Origin: Verrucomicrobiaceae bacterium
GTDB taxonomy: Bacteria > Verrucomicrobiota > Verrucomicrobiia > Verrucomicrobiales > Verrucomicrobiaceae
Assembly: GCA_019694165.1 (NCBI GenBank)
Contig: JAIBCL010000003.1
Coordinates: 372,001-436,000 of the forward strand
DNA: 64,000 nucleotides
Direction: 5' to 3'
Shown here: one piece after another, positions 20,432 through 28,916 of the stretch
Position numbering within the stretch: the first letter of the stretch is position 1
Layout of the letters: each line of letters begins with the position of its first letter
The notes under the pieces: model-generated
Database searches by the model: none
Told to the model about the DNA's origin: nothing
What the model saw: only the letters and a program-made list of their open reading frames with translations
Translations under genes and position numbers: made by a program

Positions 20432-21946
20432 ATGATCGCGCGCATCGTCTGCCTTTTGTCCCTCATCGTCTCCGTCGCCAAAGCGGACCCGCAACTCTCA
20501 TCGTGGCTGACACAATGGACCGGCAACTACGCTCGCGTTTACCTCACCGATGCCGACGTGTCATCGAACACGACCTACACCACATGGAGCCGCAACACGA
20601 TGACGCAGTCATTGCCGACCTATGCAGGCGCGAGCGAGGTGTCGTATTCCGCCGACTATGTTTACATCCGCACGACAGGCCTCGCGCCTTATGTGATGGG
20701 GCCTTGGTATAACGGCACGGGTCACGTCACGCTCTTTCCAAATGTGCCGACGAATCTCGCGACGATCTACCGCATCCCACGCACGCCAGTGCAGCCGACG
20801 AACAAGGTGGCGACGCTTGCCGGCTTCAACGGTCTCTTCGTCGATGGCGTGGCCATGTTCGACATGCGCGACGTGTTTTCGGTCGCTGACCCGACTGGCA
20901 CAGAATCATCGACGACTGGCCTCAAGATTTGGAACCGCGACGCCACGGTGATCGAAGGCGTGACGTTCGATCCAGCCTTCGCGCATTCACAAGGCGCGGG
21001 GATGTATCACTACCACTCGAATCCACGCGGCGTGCGCTATCTGCTCGGCGACAACATGCTCTATAACGCCACAACGAAGGCGTATTCCGAGAACACGGCA
21101 AACACGAACCTCAAACACTCTCCCATCATCGGCTGGGTGCGCGACGGCTATCCGATGTATGGCCCCTACGGTTACAGCAGCGCGATGAATCCGAACAGCG
21201 CCATCCGCCGCATGGTGAGCGGCTACGTCCTGCGCAACGGGCAGAACGGCACGGAGAATCTCAGTTCGACAGGACGTGTTCGCATTCCCAACTGGGCCGT
21301 GCGCTCTCAGGGCGGCCTTTATGCCACTCTCGACTCCACTCAGTATGGTCCCGCCGTCAGCGGCACGCGCGCGCTGGGCCGCTACATCGAGGACAACGAC
21401 TATCTCGGCGATCTTGTGAATCCGAGCACGGGATCGAGCTACGTGCAGGGCGCGGACTTCGATCTCGATGAGTTCAACGGTCGCTTTTGCGTCACGCCGG
21501 AGTTTCCCGGCGGCACCTATGCCTACTTCGTCTCCATCAATGCCGACGGCACACCGAAGTTCCCGTATTACCTCGGTCGCATGTATTACTCGCGTCCGCT
21601 CGGCGGCGTGGTGACGAGCATCACGGAAGCAGTGACTGTTTTGTTTTCAGGTGGGCCAAAGAAGACTCTCGCCACCGATGCACCATCGATTAATTCAGCG
21701 AATGGCAATGTCTCGTTGACCTGGAGTGCGATCGACGGCGGCACCTACACGGTCGAAACTTCGTCGAATCTCAGCACATGGAGCACGCTCGGCACCAGCG
21801 CACCGGCGACGCAGACACTCGCTCCGACTCCTTCTGCAACTCGCACGATCACCGATCCTGGCGCCGCGTTCGGCGGGGCGCTGAAGTTCTACCGCGTGCA
21901 GCGCACGGCGATCGCGACCTTCGACTCAAGCGGTTTCGGACCATGA
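20432..21946 (+). CDS. Secreted YHYH domain-containing protein
   Basis: The 504-residue protein has a signal peptide (MIARIVCLLSLIVSVAKA) and the hallmarks of the YHYH family: a GMYHYHSNPRG motif and SPIIGWVRDGYPMYGPYGYSS. YHYH proteins are exported and of unproven function, and occur widely in marine bacteria including Verrucomicrobia. The last 100 residues form a separate fibronectin-like module (VSLTWSAIDGGTYTVETSSNLSTW) seen on many secreted proteins of this phylum. A strong palindrome begins on the stop codon. Confidence 0.85.
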   Translation: MIARIVCLLSLIVSVAKADPQLSSWLTQWTGNYARVYLTDADVSSNTTYTTWSRNTMTQSLPTYAGASEVSYSADYVYIRTTGLAPYVMGPWYNGTGHVTLFPNVPTNLATIYRIPRTPVQPTNKVATLAGFNGLFVDGVAMFDMRDVFSVADPTGTESSTTGLKIWNRDATVIEGVTFDPAFAHSQGAGMYHYHSNPRGVRYLLGDNMLYNATTKAYSENTANTNLKHSPIIGWVRDGYPMYGPYGYSSAMNPNSAIRRMVSGYVLRNGQNGTENLSSTGRVRIPNWAVRSQGGLYATLDSTQYGPAVSGTRALGRYIEDNDYLGDLVNPSTGSSYVQGADFDLDEFNGRFCVTPEFPGGTYAYFVSINADGTPKFPYYLGRMYYSRPLGGVVTSITEAVTVLFSGGPKKTLATDAPSINSANGNVSLTWSAIDGGTYTVETSSNLSTWSTLGTSAPATQTLAPTPSATRTITDPGAAFGGALKFYRVQRTAIATFDSSGFGP

Positions 21947-22055
21947 AACGAAAACTTCTCCTCCGCTGGCACACCACCCCGGAAGCTGGCTGGTCGCGCG
22001 ATCGGGTGATCGCGAATGTCCAGCCCGCTGTGCCAGCGGAGGCGTTTTCGTTTTC
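21945..22055. terminator. Long hairpin after YHYH gene (terminator or palindromic element)
   Basis: The arms 21945-21974 and 22027-22055 pair through a 14-bp perfect block (CCTCCGCTGGCACA with its complement) and an outer AAACGAAAAC/GTTTTCGTTT block. A smaller hairpin, CGCGATC-GGGT-GATCGCG, sits inside. The right arm ends in a T-rich GTTTTCGTTTTC run. It overlaps the stop codon, so it may terminate transcription, but its size also fits a mobile palindrome. Confidence 0.6.
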
Positions 22056-22265
22056 ACCGTCATCTTGCCGCAAGGTTTCCGTTTCCATGCGAGCCTCGCC
22101 GAATGAGACATCTCATTTTCCAGGTTTTCGCCGCCGCCCGTCAAGCCACGGCGGGTGTTCATGTGCGGGCGGAATCTTCGCCGGCAGGGACGCCACCGCA
22201 TTTTGCACAAGCTCCCGGCTTGCGATCATTCAACGCGGACCGCGTTTGGCAAACTAAGGTGGCGG
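22056..22265. other. Leader region of the sigma-70 gene, no gene seen
   Basis: With the hairpin, the gap between the YHYH stop (21946) and the sigma-70 start is 319 bp. The frame of the sigma gene is open back to 22155, but the residues it would encode are arginine- and cysteine-rich and unlike sigma factors. I see only the AAGG ribosome-binding site at 22256. Confidence 0.5.
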
Positions 22266-23711
22266 ATGATCGAACACACCGACGAGTCATTGAAGCCGCA
22301 GCCTGTCGTGCAGGTGGCGGCGGTGCATCGGACGGCGGGCAGCAGGGGCGGACCGCGCGCGGATGACGTGGACCCCGTGCGCTCCTACCTCGCGCAGATC
22401 ACCCGCATCCGCCGCGTCACCCGCGAGGAGGAGGGCGAGATCGTCGCCCGTCTGGAGGCGGCGGAAAGAAGGCTCGACGCGGTGCTCGGCGGCATGGGCT
22501 TTGCCTTTGCCCACTACGCGTCGATTGGCGAAGACATCATCGGCGGGCGCGCCCGCATGGACCGCTTCGTGATGGAACGGCATGTGCCGGACCGCGAGGC
22601 CTTTCCACGCCGGCTCGAGTGGCTGTGCGCCGAGCTGAAGAAGGGCATCGATCAATGCGAACGATGCCACGCGGAGCTGACGCGGGCGGACGACGACGCA
22701 TGGGCCGAAGCCGGCGCGAGATTCGAGGCGGTGCTCGGCCATGTGCGTGCCCTGCTTCCGTCTTTCTGCTTCAAGCGGCGGGTAAATGCGGACTTCGTCG
22801 CGCTCCTGCCCGGTCTGCTGGATGAACTGGCGAGCATCGAGGCGCGCCTGCACGACGGACACGACTCCAGCGCCGCCGCGGCGGAACTGCGGGAGTTTGA
22901 AAGGCGCGCATGGATGAGCGCGCGGATGTTTCGAGAGAGGGCGGCGGAGGCACGGCAGGCAGATGCGGACTGCGCGGCGGCGAAGCAGGCCCTCGTCGAA
23001 GCCCACCTCTGGCTGTCGGTGCTCCTGGCGCGAAACTACAACTGCCCGAGCATGACCTTCCTTGACCTCGTGCAGGAGGGAAACATGGGGCTCATGCGCG
23101 CCGTCGAGATGTACGACAGCGATGCCGGCAGCCGCTTTGGGAACTACGCCTCCTGGTGGATCCGGCAGGCCATCACGCGCGGCATCGCGGAGCAGGCGCG
23201 GCTCATCCGGCTGCCGGTCTATCTGAGCGCCACGGCCGGCACCATTCTGCGGGTGCAGCGGGAGCTGGCGATGGACTTCGGACAAGATCCATCCGTGGAG
23301 GACATCGCCGAGGAGATGAAGATGCCGCCTGAACGCGTGCGCTCCATCCTCGCTACGCTGCAGCCGCCGTTGTCCCTGCAAATCAAGGTCGGGGACGGGA
23401 ACGATGCACCTGAGCTGGGCGACATGATCGAAGATCCGCGCAGCGCTCCGCCCGATGACTCGGCGGCGGTCAATGCGCTGGGCGACCGCCTCGATGAAGT
23501 CCTGGCCACGCTGACCGAACAGGAGCGGCTCGTCATGTCCAGCCGTTACGGCCTGGCGGACAGTACCAGCCGCTCGATGCGGGAGGTGGGCCGGCAGGTG
23601 AATCTTTGCCCGCAGCGCATCCAGCAGATCGAGGCCAAGGCGCTCAAGAAACTGCGCCACCCCGTGCGCATCCGCATGCTGAACCGTCTGCTCGGGCGTG
23701 ATCTCTCCTGA
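22266..23711 (+). CDS. RpoD-family (group 2-like) sigma-70 factor
   Basis: I take ATG 22266, 6 bp after AAGG, giving 481 residues. Region 1.2 is visible (DPVRSYLAQITRIRRVTREEE), then a non-conserved region of about 220 residues. Region 2 follows with the core-binding and -10 recognition helix (LDLVQEGNMGLMRAVEMYD, FGNYASWWIRQAITRGI), then region 3 (SVEDIAEEMKMPPERVRSIL) and region 4 (LTEQERLVMSSRYGL to IQQIEAKALKKLRHP). The order and the tryptophan-rich 2.4 segment are those of primary-like sigma factors. Divergence in the first half suggests an alternative rather than the housekeeping factor. Confidence 0.9.
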   Translation: MIEHTDESLKPQPVVQVAAVHRTAGSRGGPRADDVDPVRSYLAQITRIRRVTREEEGEIVARLEAAERRLDAVLGGMGFAFAHYASIGEDIIGGRARMDRFVMERHVPDREAFPRRLEWLCAELKKGIDQCERCHAELTRADDDAWAEAGARFEAVLGHVRALLPSFCFKRRVNADFVALLPGLLDELASIEARLHDGHDSSAAAAELREFERRAWMSARMFRERAAEARQADADCAAAKQALVEAHLWLSVLLARNYNCPSMTFLDLVQEGNMGLMRAVEMYDSDAGSRFGNYASWWIRQAITRGIAEQARLIRLPVYLSATAGTILRVQRELAMDFGQDPSVEDIAEEMKMPPERVRSILATLQPPLSLQIKVGDGNDAPELGDMIEDPRSAPPDDSAAVNALGDRLDEVLATLTEQERLVMSSRYGLADSTSRSMREVGRQVNLCPQRIQQIEAKALKKLRHPVRIRMLNRLLGRDLS

Positions 23712-23756
23712 CACTGTGCGGCACAGCCTCGCCGCCAGCGCTCACCGCCAGTCCGG

Positions 23757-25256
23757 TCACAGGCCCCGCAGCACATCCAGCGCCTTCTTTTCAAAGACGG
23801 CCTGCCACTCGGGTGCCACGAGTGAATCACAATCTTCCTGCGCGTAGCCGGTGTTCCTGCGCTGCACGGCGGTCGGCGTGTAGTAGATGTAGCCGTTCGT
23901 GTAGCCGGACACGAAGGCGTGCGGATCACCGGCGGCTTTCTTGATGCCCAGCCCCACCTGCACGGTGACCTCGCCGGGAAAGGTGACGAGCTTGAAGTCG
24001 CCGACGCGCAAGCCGCACACCTCCGCATCGATCACCGGTTTCGGAGCCGCCTTGGTTTGCGCGAGGTGCATCTTGAGCAGCGCGAGGTTGGTGTTCAGCC
24101 GTGTGAGCTGCTCCATGATCTGGATGTTTTGCAAATAAGCTTCCACGCCCGCGCGGTTGTCGGCGTCGAGCTGCGGGATGGGCTTGCGGGCCAGTGACTG
24201 GTCGTGCAGGTAGCTCTGTGCGTGGTGGGAGGGAAACTCGGGCCACATCTTGTGCTCGAGCAGCAGCGGCAGGAAGCTTTTGAAGTTGATGTTCGTGGGC
24301 TTCAGCGCGCCGAGCAGCTTCTTCTGCTCCGCCTCGATGGCGGCGATGCGCTTCTCGTAGTCCGTCGCGCGTGGCACTGCGACGGCCTCATTAAGCACGT
24401 TCAAGACGGCGTCTGCCTTTGTCTCGATTTCACGCGCCGTCGCGAGCACCGTGGCACCGAGCATGGAGCCGAGCGGCTCGGCATCCGCCGGGCGGCTCGT
24501 CTCCTTGTAGCGCAGCGGATTGATGTCGCCGCCGCACCCCTGCACGAAGAAGGCCATCGCGCCGTCGCCGAGCGCCTGCTCGATCACCTTCGATGCGAAT
24601 CCGGGATAATCCGCCGAGCTGCCCTTGCCCGGCGGATTCATGATCGGATGGCAGGCGAACTGGTAGACCACGGCCAGCGGACTGCCGTCCGCGCGATCCA
24701 GGCGCAGCACGCCGACCTGCGGATCGATGGGGCCTACGTCCGCCACGTCCTCGTCACGCGGCATGGAGTAGGCGCGCCGCATGTCCACCTCGGAGCCGTC
24801 CTTCATGTTCAACCGCCGGTTTTCACTGATGCGCTTTTCCACCCCCACGCCCGTGCCCGCCCTGACTGGCACGAGATTCTTCAGCGCCTGCTTCGCGGCA
24901 TCGATCACGAGCGGCCCGAGGTCCGCGCGCACGATGCCGTGACAGTGGCTGGCATTCACCACGAGGCTCGATGGAGCGATGCCGGCATCCTTTTGCAAGG
25001 CCGCGCGCAAGCCGGCCAGGAAGCCGTCCCCGATGCGCCCGATGCCGCCGATGGCCACCGCATCCACGGTCACCAGCACCGCAGTGGCATCGCCGCGCTT
25101 CAGCGCGAGCACTTTCGCGAAACAGGGGTCGTTCACCGGTACCGAGCGGTCCGTGATGTCCACCTTCGCAACGCCGGCGAGAAGCTCCGCGCTGAGCGGA
25201 GACGTGGGTGCCAGGACCAGGACGAGGACGAGGAAAAGAAGACGGGCGCAATTCAT
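23757..25256 (-). CDS. Neutral/alkaline ceramidase N-terminal-like secreted hydrolase
   Basis: I place the start at ATG 25256, where the signal peptide MNCARLLFLVLVLVLAPTSPLSA begins. The mature part resembles the neutral/alkaline non-lysosomal ceramidase N-terminal domain: GVAKVDITDRS at the start, a LVTVDAVAIG strand, the metal-binding NASHCHGI motif, and later FACHPIMNPPGKGSSADYPGFASKVIEQ and FVQGCGGDINPLRY. In Verrucomicrobia and Planctomycetes such proteins are common and their substrates are mostly unknown. The 499-residue length is shorter than true ceramidases because the C-terminal domain is absent. It ends convergently with the sigma-70 gene. Confidence 0.85.
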   Translation of the reverse strand: MNCARLLFLVLVLVLAPTSPLSAELLAGVAKVDITDRSVPVNDPCFAKVLALKRGDATAVLVTVDAVAIGGIGRIGDGFLAGLRAALQKDAGIAPSSLVVNASHCHGIVRADLGPLVIDAAKQALKNLVPVRAGTGVGVEKRISENRRLNMKDGSEVDMRRAYSMPRDEDVADVGPIDPQVGVLRLDRADGSPLAVVYQFACHPIMNPPGKGSSADYPGFASKVIEQALGDGAMAFFVQGCGGDINPLRYKETSRPADAEPLGSMLGATVLATAREIETKADAVLNVLNEAVAVPRATDYEKRIAAIEAEQKKLLGALKPTNINFKSFLPLLLEHKMWPEFPSHHAQSYLHDQSLARKPIPQLDADNRAGVEAYLQNIQIMEQLTRLNTNLALLKMHLAQTKAAPKPVIDAEVCGLRVGDFKLVTFPGEVTVQVGLGIKKAAGDPHAFVSGYTNGYIYYTPTAVQRRNTGYAQEDCDSLVAPEWQAVFEKKALDVLRGL

Positions 25257-25354
25257 GCCATCAAAACGCCGCTCGCCGCCCCTTTTCACGAACGCCATTC
25301 CATCGCCATCGCGGTGTCAGCGGACCAGACCAGACCAGATCGCCACCCTTTCAA

Positions 25355-26140
25355 TCACTTGCGCGAACGCGCCAGGATGGAAACCACGCCGGCGAAACGC
25401 TTCACGCCCGGAATGGCGAGCAGCATCTGGTCGAGCCACATCACGGTCATTTCCAGTTTGAAGAACCACTCGTCGCTCACCATCCGCAGCAGCCGGGCTG
25501 CCAGATAAAAGTGGCGCTGCTGCTCGATGACGAAGCGCTCGCCGATGCGCCGCACCTCGGCCGCACTGAGCTGCCGTTCATCGGGGCTCACGTCCTTCTC
25601 CACCGGAGAGCGGTCCCGCAGCCACTGCAGCGTGCGCGAGTAAGCGACCGGCTCCAGCAATGCCGCGCGGCCGCCCGGACGCAGCAGCCGCTCGAGCGCG
25701 TCCAGCGCATCGTCCAGCGGCATGTGATGCAGCACCGACATCGCCAGCACGGCGTCGAACGCCCCGTCCGTGATGCCCGCGCTCGCACCATCGGCGACGA
25801 TGAAGTCCACCTTGTCGGCCACGCCCTCGAGCACGGCGCGCTCGCGCGCCACCTCGATCAGGTCCGGCGACACATCCAGTCCCGTCACCCGGTAGCCCAG
25901 ACGCCCCAGCCGGCAGGCCATCTCCCCGCTGCCGCAGCCGAAATCGCAGATGTGCTCCGGCTTGTGCAGCGTGAGGTAATGGATGACACACTCCGGGTAG
26001 CGCGTGCGCCAGCGTGCGCATGTGCGGTAGCGCTCCACCAGCTCCGGCGGCGTGGGCGCGAGGTTCGCCCGCTCCCGCTCGGCGATCCCGGCATGAAAGG
26101 CCACTTCGTTCTCCAGCCGCTGCTCGTTCGTCGTGGACAT
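25355..26140 (-). CDS. Class I SAM-dependent methyltransferase
   Basis: The 261-residue protein carries a Rossmann-fold methyltransferase domain: motif I ICDFGCGSGEMACRLG, motif II VTGLDVSPDLIEVARERA, motif III region KVDFIVADG and FDAVLAMSVLHHM, then LRPGGRAALLEP. The pattern is that of the methyltransferase 11/25 type acting on small molecules or lipids. The hydrophobic C-terminal third (FKLEMTVMWLDQMLLAIPG) may bind a membrane or substrate. It is divergent from another methyltransferase-like gene at 26263, so the two may act on related substrates. The acceptor is unknown. Confidence 0.88.
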   Translation of the reverse strand: MSTTNEQRLENEVAFHAGIAERERANLAPTPPELVERYRTCARWRTRYPECVIHYLTLHKPEHICDFGCGSGEMACRLGRLGYRVTGLDVSPDLIEVARERAVLEGVADKVDFIVADGASAGITDGAFDAVLAMSVLHHMPLDDALDALERLLRPGGRAALLEPVAYSRTLQWLRDRSPVEKDVSPDERQLSAAEVRRIGERFVIEQQRHFYLAARLLRMVSDEWFFKLEMTVMWLDQMLLAIPGVKRFAGVVSILARSRK

Positions 26141-26262
26141 GAGTTCTGTGTCGATGATGGATTCTTCTTCCCGGCGGGATTGATGGCACGGCGCGGTCTG
26201 GTGCGGCGCGGCGGGCGATGTTCCCCTTGCTTTTCAGTTGGCTTGATTGCATCAACGGCGCA

Positions 26263-27075
26263 ATGAAAAACTTTGTCCGCGGCCTCATCGACAAGCCCAC
26301 CGTCGCCATTTTCCAGTGGCAGTGGGCCGGCCGCATCGGGGCTTTCTTCGCCTACCAGCACCGCCGCGCCATGCGCCGCCGGCTTGAGGAGCGGCTGCGG
26401 GCGGAAGGGGCATACGGCGACTCGGTGATCGAGGGACCCTTTCGCGGGCTGAAGTATCCGCCGCTGGAGCAGTGGGCCTCGTGCCGCTTCGAAAAAATCA
26501 ACGGCACCTACGAGCACGAGCTTCACCCGCTTCTCGCACGCCTCGCTGCGAAGCCATACACCACCGTCATCAATGTCGGCGCGGCCGAGGGCTTCTACAC
26601 CGTGGGCTTCGCACGGCTTTTTCCGCAGGCGAAGATCGTCTCCTACGAAGCCCAGCCGCAGCATGTGGAGTTCTGCCGGCGACTCGCAATTCTGAACGGC
26701 GTGGACGGCCGCATCGACTTCCGCGGCCGCTGCACGGCCGAGGAACTGGCTTCGTTGAAGCCGGACGGCCCCGCGCTCGTGTGGATGGACATCGACACCG
26801 GCGAGCGCCCCGTGCTCGATCCGGCGAAGGTACCGTGGCTCAAGAACGCGGACATCCTCGTCGAACTCCATGACTGTCTCGAAGCCGGCCTCACCGATCT
26901 CATCCGCGGACGCTTCACCGGCACGCATCGCATCGAGCAGATCACCAACGCCGGTCTCGACTATGCACGCTACCCCGTGCTGCGGAAGATGACGTTTCCC
27001 GAGATCGAGGCGCTCGTCGGCGAGGACCGCCGCGGACTGCAGGACTGGTTCTTCATGGAGCCTTTGGCATCGTGA
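26263..27075 (+). CDS. FkbM-like SAM-dependent methyltransferase
   Basis: I prefer ATG 26263; an in-frame ATG at 26218 would add 15 residues, and neither has a strong ribosome-binding site. The 270-residue protein has the Rossmann motif I TVINVGAAEGFYTVGFARLFP followed by IVSYEAQPQHVEFCRRLAILN (motif II with the acidic ribose ligand) and LVWMDIDTGERPVLDP. This order resembles FkbM-type O-methyltransferases that modify sugars or lipids. The N-terminal 70 residues are basic and aromatic-rich. It is divergent from the methyltransferase at 26140. Confidence 0.75.
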   Translation: MKNFVRGLIDKPTVAIFQWQWAGRIGAFFAYQHRRAMRRRLEERLRAEGAYGDSVIEGPFRGLKYPPLEQWASCRFEKINGTYEHELHPLLARLAAKPYTTVINVGAAEGFYTVGFARLFPQAKIVSYEAQPQHVEFCRRLAILNGVDGRIDFRGRCTAEELASLKPDGPALVWMDIDTGERPVLDPAKVPWLKNADILVELHDCLEAGLTDLIRGRFTGTHRIEQITNAGLDYARYPVLRKMTFPEIEALVGEDRRGLQDWFFMEPLAS

Positions 27076-27441
27076 TCCGTGCGCTTCGCGGCCACATAGC
27101 GAGGTTCTGGCGGCCTGACTGGCTGCCGTGGAGCTTCCGCGCCACGTCACCCACGCGCTCACCGGTCGCACCGCGATCATCCCGAGCCTTCCCTCGTCAC
27201 GCGGAGACGGGCGGATCGGTTCCGCGCCGGTCTCAAGCCCCTCCGTGACCAGGTTTCGCGCGTTGGTCATGCCTGGCAAGGAAGGAACCAGCGTCCGAAG
27301 ATCAAATCATCTTCCGGCTCGTTGTCGCGGTTCGATTCCCGTTTGCCAAGCCAACCGGACCAGCTACTCTGCGCGCCCCAAAAATCCGGCGCACGTGCAG
27401 CCTTGCCCGGCCCCATCATCCTCCGCCCGCCCCATTCCGCC
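27076..27441. other. Gene-free region with tRNA-3'-end-like sequence, upstream of trigger factor
   Basis: No convincing coding frame lies in these 366 bp. Two structures stand out. AAGAT-CAAATC-ATCTT at about 27298-27313 is a small hairpin. At 27329-27353 the sequence GGTTCGATTCCCG runs into TTTGCCAAGCCA, which looks like a tRNA T-loop, acceptor strand and CCA. A possible 5' acceptor strand, CTGGCAA, is at 27273-27279. The T-stem and a 7-nt anticodon loop do not form, so I do not call a tRNA. Confidence 0.4.
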
Positions 27442-28791
27442 ATGAACATCAATGTCGAACACCAGCCGAACTGCCGCGCCATCGCCCATGTCCGCGTGCC
27501 CGGTGAGGAAGTGAACAAGAATCGTGACGAGATCGTGTCCTACTTCGCCCGCCAGGTGCGACTGCCCGGCTACCGCCCCGGCAAGACGCCGAAGTCCGTG
27601 GTGGCAAAGCGCTATGAGGCCGAGATCCGCTCCGAGCTGGAGAACCAGCTCGTCAACGAGGGCCTGCGCCAGGCCATCAAAAACGAGGGCCTCGAAGTGC
27701 TCAATGTCCTCTCCGTGAAGGACAAGCTGCACCATGACCCGGACCGCAGCTTCTCCTTCAGCGCCGAGCTGATGCTCGCGCCGAAATTCGAACTGCCCGA
27801 CTACAAAGGCATCCCCGTAAAGCTGCCGCGCATCGAGGTGACCGACGCCGACATCGACCACGACCTTCTCCACATGCGTGAGCGCCAACAGACCTTTGAA
27901 GACGTGGACCGTGCCGCCGCGAACGACGACGTGGTGAGTCTCTCTTACAGCGTCAGCCTCGACGGCCGGCCCGTTGAGCAGACCGTCCCCGATGTGCCCG
28001 AGCACCTCAAGAAAGTCGAAGAGCAGTGGTTCCTTCTCGACACGGAGGAGGACTTCCTCCCCGGCTTCTACGCCTCCATGCAGGGCATCACCAAGGGCGC
28101 GCAAAAGAAGGTGGAGGTCGCCCTGCCTGATGACTTTGGTGTCGAGGCCCTCCGCGGCAGGACCATCGTGCTCGATGTCACCTGCTCCGCCGTGAAGGAG
28201 AAGCGCCTGCCGGAACTGACCGAGGAGTTTGCCAAGAAAATCGGCGGCGAGGAAATGACCGTCGAGACCCTGCGTGGAGAAGTGCGCGAGGCCGTGCGGC
28301 GCCGGCGCGAGCAGGCTCGCGACCAGTCCACCACGAACCAGGTGCTCGCCGCGTTGCACGACCGCATCGAATTCGACATCCCGCAGGAGATCATCAACCG
28401 CGAGGCGCAGCGCCGCACCAATGAGATGGCCCAGCGCGCCATGCAAAGCGGCATGGGACAGGAGGAACTCATGAAACACCAGGAGGAGATCGTCGGTGCC
28501 GCCACGCAGCAGGCGCGCCAGAGCGTGAAAGTGAATTTCATCCTCGAGCAGGTGGCCCAGAAGGAGCAGATCGAAGTCTCCGACCAGCAGCTCAGCGCCG
28601 CGCTCGCCTCCTGGGCGGCGCGCAGTGGCATGCCGGTGAAGAAATTCCTCGCCGAGGCGAAGAAGGGGAGTCTCATCGAGAACCTCCGCGGTGATCTGCT
28701 GCTGCAGAACACACTCAATTTCCTCAAGGACAATGCCGCCGTCGAGGAAACCGATCCCGAGACCGAACGCTGCGAGGTCCACGGACGGTAA
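27442..28791 (+). CDS. tig: Trigger factor (ribosome-associated chaperone, peptidyl-prolyl isomerase)
   Basis: I choose ATG 27442, giving 449 residues, a normal trigger factor length. The ribosome-binding N-domain carries the signature loop as GYRPGKTPKSVV, preceded by a basic/acidic beta-sheet start (MNINVEHQPNCRAIAHVRVP). The FKBP-type isomerase domain begins around residue 150 (DDVVSLSYSVSLDGRPVE) and ends with GRTIVLDVTCSAVKEKRLPEL. The rest is the long helical chaperone arm (FDIPQEIINREAQRRTNEMA). The protein should cradle nascent chains at the ribosome exit. It is not followed by clpP or clpX as in many bacteria; an MFS gene comes next. Confidence 0.93.
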   Translation: MNINVEHQPNCRAIAHVRVPGEEVNKNRDEIVSYFARQVRLPGYRPGKTPKSVVAKRYEAEIRSELENQLVNEGLRQAIKNEGLEVLNVLSVKDKLHHDPDRSFSFSAELMLAPKFELPDYKGIPVKLPRIEVTDADIDHDLLHMRERQQTFEDVDRAAANDDVVSLSYSVSLDGRPVEQTVPDVPEHLKKVEEQWFLLDTEEDFLPGFYASMQGITKGAQKKVEVALPDDFGVEALRGRTIVLDVTCSAVKEKRLPELTEEFAKKIGGEEMTVETLRGEVREAVRRRREQARDQSTTNQVLAALHDRIEFDIPQEIINREAQRRTNEMAQRAMQSGMGQEELMKHQEEIVGAATQQARQSVKVNFILEQVAQKEQIEVSDQQLSAALASWAARSGMPVKKFLAEAKKGSLIENLRGDLLLQNTLNFLKDNAAVEETDPETERCEVHGR

Positions 28792-28916
28792 GCAGTGTGC
28801 GGGCGGCTGCGGGAAATCCCGGACGGGAGCGGAACTGGAAGCACCGTTCCGGTGGCTGCCGTTCGTGCTTGTCGAGCACCGGGGCATCCTGCATCCTGCA
28901 TCCCGCTCTCCTCGTC

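Noticed and set aside
22155-22265. N-terminal extension of the sigma-70 factor
   Set aside because: The extra 37 residues are Arg/Cys-rich and not sigma-like, and a ribosome-binding site lies before ATG 22266.
27273-27353. Candidate tRNA gene
   Set aside because: The T-stem has mismatches, the anticodon hairpin gives a 6- or 8-nt loop, and the first acceptor pair is C-A. Kept only as a tRNA-like remnant.
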